From assembly GCF_001435445.1 (NCBI RefSeq), contig NZ_AZDH01000013.1, forward strand, positions 1 through 46,202: a DNA stretch of 46,202 bases, written 5' to 3'. The first letter of the stretch is position 1, and each line of letters opens with the position of its first letter. Source of the DNA: Companilactobacillus kimchii DSM 13961 = JCM 10707. GTDB taxonomy: Bacteria; Bacillota; Bacilli; Lactobacillales; Lactobacillaceae. Below the pieces are notes generated by a model that had not been told where the DNA came from, made no database searches, and was given only the letters and a program-made list of their open reading frames with translations. Made by a program: the position numbers and the translations under genes. Below, one piece after another: positions 41,103-46,202 of this stretch.

Positions 41103-42464
41103 TTAAGCCAAACTAGCTTTTGGCAAAATATTAATAATGTATAGCAAGATAACGAAGACTACGAACAACCCGTACATAATTGGATTAATTTCTTTTCTCT
41201 TACCTGCGGCTAACATTGTAATTGGATAAACTAGGAATCCGAAAGCAATTCCGTATGAAATGTTATATGTTAGTGGCATACCGACAATTGTTAAGAATGC
41301 TGGCAGCGCAATTTCAAATCTATCCCATTGAATTCCACGCATAGATTGAGCCATCAAAGTACCAACGATGATTAGTACTGGTGCTGTAACGTTACCTGTT
41401 ACGACTGACAATAATGGTGAGAAGAACATTGATAATGCGAACAATACTCCGACGGTAATTGAGGTTAACCCAGTTCTACCACCGACAGCAATACCAGCTG
41501 ATGATTCAACGTAAGCTGTTGGAGGAGTTGTTCCAAAAACGGCACCACTGACCATTGAGATAGAATCAGCCATCAAAGCATGACCAATTCTTGGCATTTT
41601 ACCATCTTTGTCTTGCATGACATCAACTTGTTCGGCTAATCCGATCAAAGTACCAGCAGTATCAAAGAAGGCCACTAATAGGAAGATAATAACTACGGCC
41701 CACAATTGAGGTTCCTTGATATCAACAATATGTGCCACACCAACACCAAAGGTTGGCTTCAAACTAGGTATTCCTGAAATAATATGTGCAGGTGCTGGAA
41801 TCAATTTTGTTACCAAACCGGCAACTGTTGTGAAGACCATTCCGATAAAAATTGATCCTGGAACCTTACGTGCCATTAAAATTGCTGTAACTAATAATCC
41901 GGCGATTGTTAATAATGTAGTTGGATTAGTAAATGATCCAATTGCAACAAGTGAAGATTTACTTGCTGTAATCAATCCCCCACCTTGCAAACCAACGAAA
42001 GCAATGAAGATACCTAATCCGGAAGCAACTGCTAATTTCAAATCCTTAGGAATTGCGTTGATAACCACTTCACGAATTTTCATCAATGAAAGTACTAAGA
42101 AAATCAAACTGGCAACGAATACCCCAGCCATCGCTGTTTGCCAAGGAATTCCCATCGCAATAACAACTGAATAACTAAAGAAGGCATTATCACCTAAACC
42201 TGGGGCAATGGCAATCGGATAATTAGCCAAAATTCCCATTAAAACTGAACCAACCACAGCAGTCAATGCGGTAGCTGTGAATAGTGACCCCTTGTCCATC
42301 CCTGAGTCTCCCAAAACCTGAGGATTAACAAACAAAATATAAGCCATTGAAACGAAAGTAGTTAAACCAGCTAAAATCTCTCGTCTAACGTTCGTCTTGG
42401 CTTCTTCCAAGTGAAACAAGCGCTCAAGTAAGCTCAAGTTTCCCCTATTATCTAATGAATTCAA
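41103..42464 (-). CDS. NCS2-family purine permease (AzgA/PbuG-like)
   Basis: A 453-residue membrane transporter with about 12-14 segments. It has the AzgA-type N-terminus (LTTFVSMAYILFVNPQVL) and conserved substrate-site motifs (APGLGDNAFFSY near 85, FFDTAGTLIGLAEQ near 265 and TTPPTAYVESSAGIAVGGRTG near 310). This branch carries hypoxanthine, guanine or adenine. Translation starts at TTG 42464 with AAGGGG about 9 bp upstream. A promoter is visible on the minus strand (-35 TTGAAA at 42533-42538, -10 TAATAC at 42511-42516). I found no purine riboswitch in the leader. Confidence 0.88.
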   Translation of the reverse strand: MNSLDNRGNLSLLERLFHLEEAKTNVRREILAGLTTFVSMAYILFVNPQVLGDSGMDKGSLFTATALTAVVGSVLMGILANYPIAIAPGLGDNAFFSYSVVIAMGIPWQTAMAGVFVASLIFLVLSLMKIREVVINAIPKDLKLAVASGLGIFIAFVGLQGGGLITASKSSLVAIGSFTNPTTLLTIAGLLVTAILMARKVPGSIFIGMVFTTVAGLVTKLIPAPAHIISGIPSLKPTFGVGVAHIVDIKEPQLWAVVIIFLLVAFFDTAGTLIGLAEQVDVMQDKDGKMPRIGHALMADSISMVSGAVFGTTPPTAYVESSAGIAVGGRTGLTSITVGVLFALSMFFSPLLSVVTGNVTAPVLIIVGTLMAQSMRGIQWDRFEIALPAFLTIVGMPLTYNISYGIAFGFLVYPITMLAAGKRKEINPIMYGLFVVFVILLYIINILPKASLA

Positions 42465-42822
42465 TATAATTCGCCCCTTGTAAAATAATAAACTTTTGAG
42501 AACTCATATAGTATTACAGATTTTAAGCATTTTTTCAAGCTAAATAAAAACTTTTATATAGTTTTTCACTAATATTGTTCGTATCCAATGATAATTTTAT
42601 TTATTTATACTATTAATAAACATATTAAAGACAGTTTTTCTTAATATTATCAGTTAAATTCAAAACACATATTTCATGAACTATATCATGGATATATGAA
42701 TATCTAATACGTATTTTACCGAACGATTAAGTTTTTATTAACATGGCCTATTTATTGAGTTAAAAAAATATGGTAGTGGTAATTTGTAATTGGATAATAC
42801 ATTAATTATAGGGAGATTAATT
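42465..42822. other. 358-bp intergenic region between purine permease and SLAP gene 2
   Basis: It contains the permease promoter (42511-42538), an AT-rich palindrome TATATC-ATG-GATATA (42682-42696), the motif shared with SLAP gene 1 (42727-42743) and a likely -10 for SLAP gene 2 (TAATAC, 42795-42800). No ORF is supported. Confidence 0.6.
42727..42743 (+). promoter_or_regulatory. candidate operator upstream of SLAP gene 2
   Basis: TTAAGTTTTTATTAACA differs from the site at 36744-36760 by one base. It sits 80 bp before the ATG, against 75 bp in the other gene. The shared site in otherwise dissimilar leaders suggests a common regulator. Confidence 0.5.
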
Positions 42823-43845
42823 ATGAATAAGAAAAAAATTGTTTTAGCTTCTACTCTTGCTATTTTACTTGCTCCTGCTGCCTTAAATACATTACCAACT
42901 ACACAAATCGTTCATGCCGATACTCAATTGATTGGTACCATCAGACGTGGAGGTGCTGTTGCCGTTGATGGTAATGGTCACTTTATCAATGGTGCTGCCT
43001 TTGGTAACTTTACTTCATGGAAACTTGGTCAAAGAATTACTATCGGAGGTAATCCTTACTATGAAGTAGCAACCAACGAATATGTTGATGCCAGCTCTAT
43101 GGATATCACACAAAATGGAAAGTTACTCAATCCAATCAATAATCAAATTTCTTACATCAACCGTGTTGAAACCGTTGGTAGTAAAGCCGCTACTATTGTT
43201 AATAATAATGGTGCTGCCACAGGCGTAACTTTACCCGCAGGATCAGCTTGGAAAGTTGATCAAGTTAGATACTTCAATAGCTATCCCTACTATCGTGTAG
43301 CTACTAACGAATGGGTCAAAGCACTAGACTTTAATGTTGCATCTTCAGTGAACAACGACAGTCAAACTGTTGTAACTACACCAACAGCACATCAACCAAT
43401 TACATTACGTACAAACGCTACTCTATATAATGGTAATGGTGTTAGTCTAGGAACAACTCTACCAAAGGGCTCTTCATGGAAAGTTGCTCAAGAAAAGACA
43501 ATTAATGGCCATCAATATTATCAAGTTGCTACTAACGAATGGGTCCTAGCTACTGAAGATAAGAATACTTCTGTATTCAGCAAAGGTACTGCTACGGTTA
43601 CTTTGGCTAAACCAGTTCAACTTTACGATACTTCAAGTAATTCAATGACGAGAACACTTCCAGCCGGATCAGCTTGGAAAGTCAACGCTACTGTTGAAAA
43701 TAGTGCTGGTTACTTCTTTGCTAAAGTTTCAAACAACGAATGGATTCCACTAGGTAGCTCAATCTTTACTGACAATGTCTTACAAGAAGAACTAGCTAAC
43801 TCATCTGCTTATGAACCTTACTTTGCAATTAACCTTTTCAAATAA
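42823..43845 (+). CDS. secreted SLAP-domain surface protein 2
   Basis: A 340-residue paralogue of the protein at 36835-37860, with the same signal peptide style (MNKKKIVLASTLAILLAPAA) and the same four SLAP-type repeats with YYEVATNEYV, YYRVATNEWV and YYQVATNEWV cores. The region after about residue 190 is most alike (WKVAQEKTINGHQYYQVATN is identical), while the stretch between repeats two and three differs. The start at 42823 has GGGAGA upstream; an apparent extension to 42790 lacks support. It is a non-covalently bound wall protein. The nearby upstream motif and the QS-type genes between the two paralogues suggest regulated switching of surface coats, which is inference. Confidence 0.87.
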   Translation: MNKKKIVLASTLAILLAPAALNTLPTTQIVHADTQLIGTIRRGGAVAVDGNGHFINGAAFGNFTSWKLGQRITIGGNPYYEVATNEYVDASSMDITQNGKLLNPINNQISYINRVETVGSKAATIVNNNGAATGVTLPAGSAWKVDQVRYFNSYPYYRVATNEWVKALDFNVASSVNNDSQTVVTTPTAHQPITLRTNATLYNGNGVSLGTTLPKGSSWKVAQEKTINGHQYYQVATNEWVLATEDKNTSVFSKGTATVTLAKPVQLYDTSSNSMTRTLPAGSAWKVNATVENSAGYFFAKVSNNEWIPLGSSIFTDNVLQEELANSSAYEPYFAINLFK

Positions 43846-43923
43846 TTGAAATGAGATGATTGAAGTGACAAAACGTCGTAATTAATCTATCACGTCAGAT
43901 TTTAAATAAAAGGACGAATTATA

Positions 43924-44346
43924 ATGATAGATTACACATTTCAAAAACCAAATTTTATTGATTCTAAACAAATTCTTGACCTTTATCAAAGTGTTGGTTG
44001 GTTAGCTTATGTTCAACAACCACAGACAACGGTTGAAGCTCTTAATAATTCTGTTGTTCTTTGGGCCATTGAAAATAAAAAGCTGGTCGGCTTGTGCCGT
44101 GGTATCACTGATGGTAAAACTATTCTTTATATTCAAGATATTTTGGTTAACCGCTCTCATCAAGATCAACACATTGGTACTGATTTAGTTAAGAGATTCT
44201 TGAAAAAGTATCAAGATGTTGGACAGACAGTTTTAATTACTGATCCTGAAGATAAAACATTAGCTTTTTATCAATCACTGAAATTCCAAGAAGTTAAACC
44301 ATCTGGATATGGTCGAGCTTTTGTCATGGATCGTCGATTCAATTAG
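43924..44346 (+). CDS. GNAT-family N-acetyltransferase
   Basis: A 140-residue compact GNAT protein. The acetyl-CoA region is YIQDILVNRSHQDQHIGTDL near residues 74-93 (the usual R/Q-x-x-G-x-G/A turn appears as QDQHIG). The closing strand is FYQSLKFQEVKPSGYGRAFV. A GGA ribosome site precedes the ATG, and the gene begins 78 bp after SLAP gene 2 with no strong terminator between, so partial cotranscription is possible. The acceptor is unknown. Confidence 0.82.
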   Translation: MIDYTFQKPNFIDSKQILDLYQSVGWLAYVQQPQTTVEALNNSVVLWAIENKKLVGLCRGITDGKTILYIQDILVNRSHQDQHIGTDLVKRFLKKYQDVGQTVLITDPEDKTLAFYQSLKFQEVKPSGYGRAFVMDRRFN

Positions 44347-44383
44347 CCATAAACGTCTCCTTAATTGGGAGGCGTTTTTTATT
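44347..44383 (+). terminator. terminator after acetyltransferase gene
   Basis: AACGTCTCC pairs with GGGAGGCGTT (one G-T pair) around TTAATT, followed by T6. Confidence 0.9.
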
Positions 44384-44451
44384 TCTCTTTTAAAATTAAT
44401 TATTAAGTCTATAATTAAATTAAAATAATTATAATTATAAAGGAAATACTA

Positions 44452-46116
44452 ATGTTATTATCAAAATACTTTAAGCTGGCCAAATCTAAATCCCTCTTTT
44501 TACTAATTCTGATTCCAATTGCATCGGCCATTGAGATTTCCGTTTCATATCTACTTCAATTAATTACCGATACCGCTACCGGTAAAGGATTTTTATCCTA
44601 TACCAACTTAGTTTCTGTCGTCATTATTTATATTATTGTTGATGCCTTAGTCTATTTTGCTTCATCATATCTTGAGCAAACGACATTAAACGACATTATC
44701 AGCGCTATCAAGAATAAATTACTCTCAGCCATGTTTCGACAAAATACCGGTGTTGGTCACGATGTTAAAAAAGTAACTACCGACTACTACAATGATTTTA
44801 CTTCCACCACTGACATTCTTCGTTCTGACTATCTTCAAGGCAGTATCAACTGTTATAAAGAAATTTGTCAATTTGTTATTGCAATAGTCTTATCACTAAT
44901 GATCAAACCAGCTTTGAGTTTCGTCATTATCCTGCTCTGCATCCCCGGACTCTTCTTACCTTTCTTTCGACAAAAAAGTCTGAAAAAGAATAAACATCAA
45001 TTGATTAATATCTCTGAAAAATATACTGGACGTTTACAAGATATCACCAATGGTTTGCGAACCATTCAGTTATTCAATCTCCAAAAAATTCTTACTCATA
45101 TCTTTCAAAATCAAAACTCCGAACTATTAAAAAGTCAAAACAAAGATCAGTTGATCCGTAAACAAATTGGCGGTATCAGTCAACTTCTAGATAACTTCTT
45201 GTACCTAGGAACTTGGGTTGTAGGTATCTACTTCGTCCTCCAAAAGTCGATCACTTTAGGACAATTAGTCGCCTTTTCTCAACTGATGATCTTCATTTCC
45301 GAACCAATTCAATCCGCATCCGGTTTAATCGGTGATGTTTTAGGTGGTAAAGAAGCCGCTCAAAAAATCAATTCCAAAGTGAATGTTTCATCTGAAAAAA
45401 CTAAATTCCTGACACTTTCAAAATTGAAATCACTCAATTACGATAACGTCTCCTTCAGTGATCAACAAAAGAATATTCTGAAAAACATTTCTATAAATTT
45501 TGATTCTACTAAACATTATTTACTAGTTGGTAAAAGTGGCAGTGGAAAATCTACTCTAATCAATCTACCACTTAGTCATACTAACTTTATCGGTAAGATT
45601 CTTCTAAACAATCATCCCTTGAACCGTTACAGTTTGATTGATATATTTGAACAAATCAACTTACTAGAACAAGATAGTTATCTATTCGACGACAGTTTGA
45701 AAAATAACTTAACGCTATATTCCAATAGATTCTCAAATGAAGAATTGATCAACACTCTTAACATCGTTGGCCTAGAAAAATACGCATCGGTTGATAGCCT
45801 ATCCTCACACAATAATAATTTCTCTGGTGGCGAAAAACGTCGAATCGTTTTAGGAAGATTGCTGTTAAAAAATGCTAATTTCAAAATTTTTGACGAACCG
45901 TTAACTGGCTTGGACCCTAAAACCGCCCACGATATAAGCAAAATTCTGACTGATTTGCACTCCGGTTGGATAACCGTTACTCATCAATTTGATGAACAAT
46001 TATTTGAACATGCTGATGAAATTATTATTCTCGACGGTGGCGAAGTAAAAGTTCAAGGTGGTTTAAATGATTTTGGTGTTCATTCTTGGTTGAAAAAATT
46101 GAATTTAATCGGTTAA
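44452..46116 (+). CDS. ABC exporter half-transporter (membrane domain fused to ATPase)
   Basis: A 554-residue half-transporter. Six membrane helices span about residues 10-290 and the ATPase domain runs from about 325. It holds Walker A GKSGSGKST, Q-loop LLEQDSYLFDDSL, the signature FSGGEKRR in place of the usual LSGGQ, and FDEPLTGLDP. The H-loop is ITVTHQFDEQ. It would work as a homodimer or pair with another half-transporter not present here. The layout suits export of a peptide, lipid or drug. It is tempting to link it to the short peptide at 38878, but 4 kb and other genes separate them. A strong terminator follows. Confidence 0.87.
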   Translation: MLLSKYFKLAKSKSLFLLILIPIASAIEISVSYLLQLITDTATGKGFLSYTNLVSVVIIYIIVDALVYFASSYLEQTTLNDIISAIKNKLLSAMFRQNTGVGHDVKKVTTDYYNDFTSTTDILRSDYLQGSINCYKEICQFVIAIVLSLMIKPALSFVIILLCIPGLFLPFFRQKSLKKNKHQLINISEKYTGRLQDITNGLRTIQLFNLQKILTHIFQNQNSELLKSQNKDQLIRKQIGGISQLLDNFLYLGTWVVGIYFVLQKSITLGQLVAFSQLMIFISEPIQSASGLIGDVLGGKEAAQKINSKVNVSSEKTKFLTLSKLKSLNYDNVSFSDQQKNILKNISINFDSTKHYLLVGKSGSGKSTLINLPLSHTNFIGKILLNNHPLNRYSLIDIFEQINLLEQDSYLFDDSLKNNLTLYSNRFSNEELINTLNIVGLEKYASVDSLSSHNNNFSGGEKRRIVLGRLLLKNANFKIFDEPLTGLDPKTAHDISKILTDLHSGWITVTHQFDEQLFEHADEIIILDGGEVKVQGGLNDFGVHSWLKKLNLIG

Positions 46117-46146
46117 AAAAGAAGATAACTTTTCCCGAAGGAAGAC

Positions 46147-46202
46147 TTGAAGTGCCCTAAAATTGTTAGACATAATCTAACAACTTTAGGAGCACTTTTT
46201 TT
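46147..46202 (+). terminator. terminator after ABC exporter gene
   Basis: AAGTGC, CTAAA and TTGTTAGA pair with TCTAACAA, TTTAG and GCACTT around a 5-base loop, followed by T8 to the window's end. Confidence 0.92.

Noticed and set aside
42465-42660. Purine riboswitch in the leader of the NCS2 permease
   Set aside because: I looked for the conserved purine-riboswitch core on the minus strand and did not find it. A single PurR-box-like site (42574-42584, one mismatch) has no partner at the usual distance.
44452-46116. ABC exporter as the exporter of the signalling peptide
   Set aside because: It has no peptidase domain and is 4 kb away, separated by several unrelated genes and terminators. Nothing in the sequence supports the link.

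Overview
The window reads as chromosome of a low-GC lactic acid bacterium of the family Lactobacillaceae. Signs are SLAP-type cell-wall proteins, several PTS systems, RpiR-type regulators, GH65 and GH1 sugar enzymes, IS605 and ECF transporters. Companilactobacillus is my best genus guess, but that is inference. No rRNA, tRNA or CRISPR array was seen.

Layout: (1) 95-4981: gluconate operon gntP-gntK-gnd on the minus strand, facing an RpiR regulator, with a clear promoter and two cre-like sites. (2) 5091-9731: beta-glucoside locus (ROK kinase, GH1, EIIC) facing a second RpiR regulator. (3) 9826-11634: a small membrane protein with a 20-bp operator-like palindrome, a TetR regulator, and a secreted LysM/beta-barrel protein. 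(4) 11880-16612: a second gntP and gntK, separated by an IS605-like element with intact TnpB and a decayed tnpA. (5) 16973-25376: acetyltransferase, small membrane proteins, an EIIABC facing a long GH65 phosphorylase (disaccharide uptake and phosphorolysis), and a MATE pump. (6) 25436-30973: alpha/beta hydrolase facing a ROK-type repressor, then a HAD-AraC-HAD operon and a hexapeptide acetyltransferase. (7) 31073-36662: PduO adenosyltransferase, glycerol facilitator, ECF transporter (T, double ATPase, S) and a secreted DUF4430 protein; together they suggest corrinoid uptake and activation linked to glycerol use. (8) 36835-43845: two SLAP surface-protein paralogues flanking a signalling locus (RRNPP-type regulator, an overlooked 20-codon peptide gene, AgrC-like kinase, LytTR regulator) and a purine permease. 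(9) 43924-46116: acetyltransferase and ABC exporter.

The two most interesting features are the signalling locus and a family of structured intergenic repeats. In the signalling locus a short peptide gene lies between a cytosolic peptide-receptor type regulator and a membrane histidine kinase, with no AgrB/AgrD-type maturation gene. The repeats form a composite of three palindromic modules (B-C-A) present at 24556-25025 and, inverted, at 32580-33008, with a lone A module at 16738-16820. Their stems differ in sequence between copies yet stay self-complementary, which argues for selection on structure.
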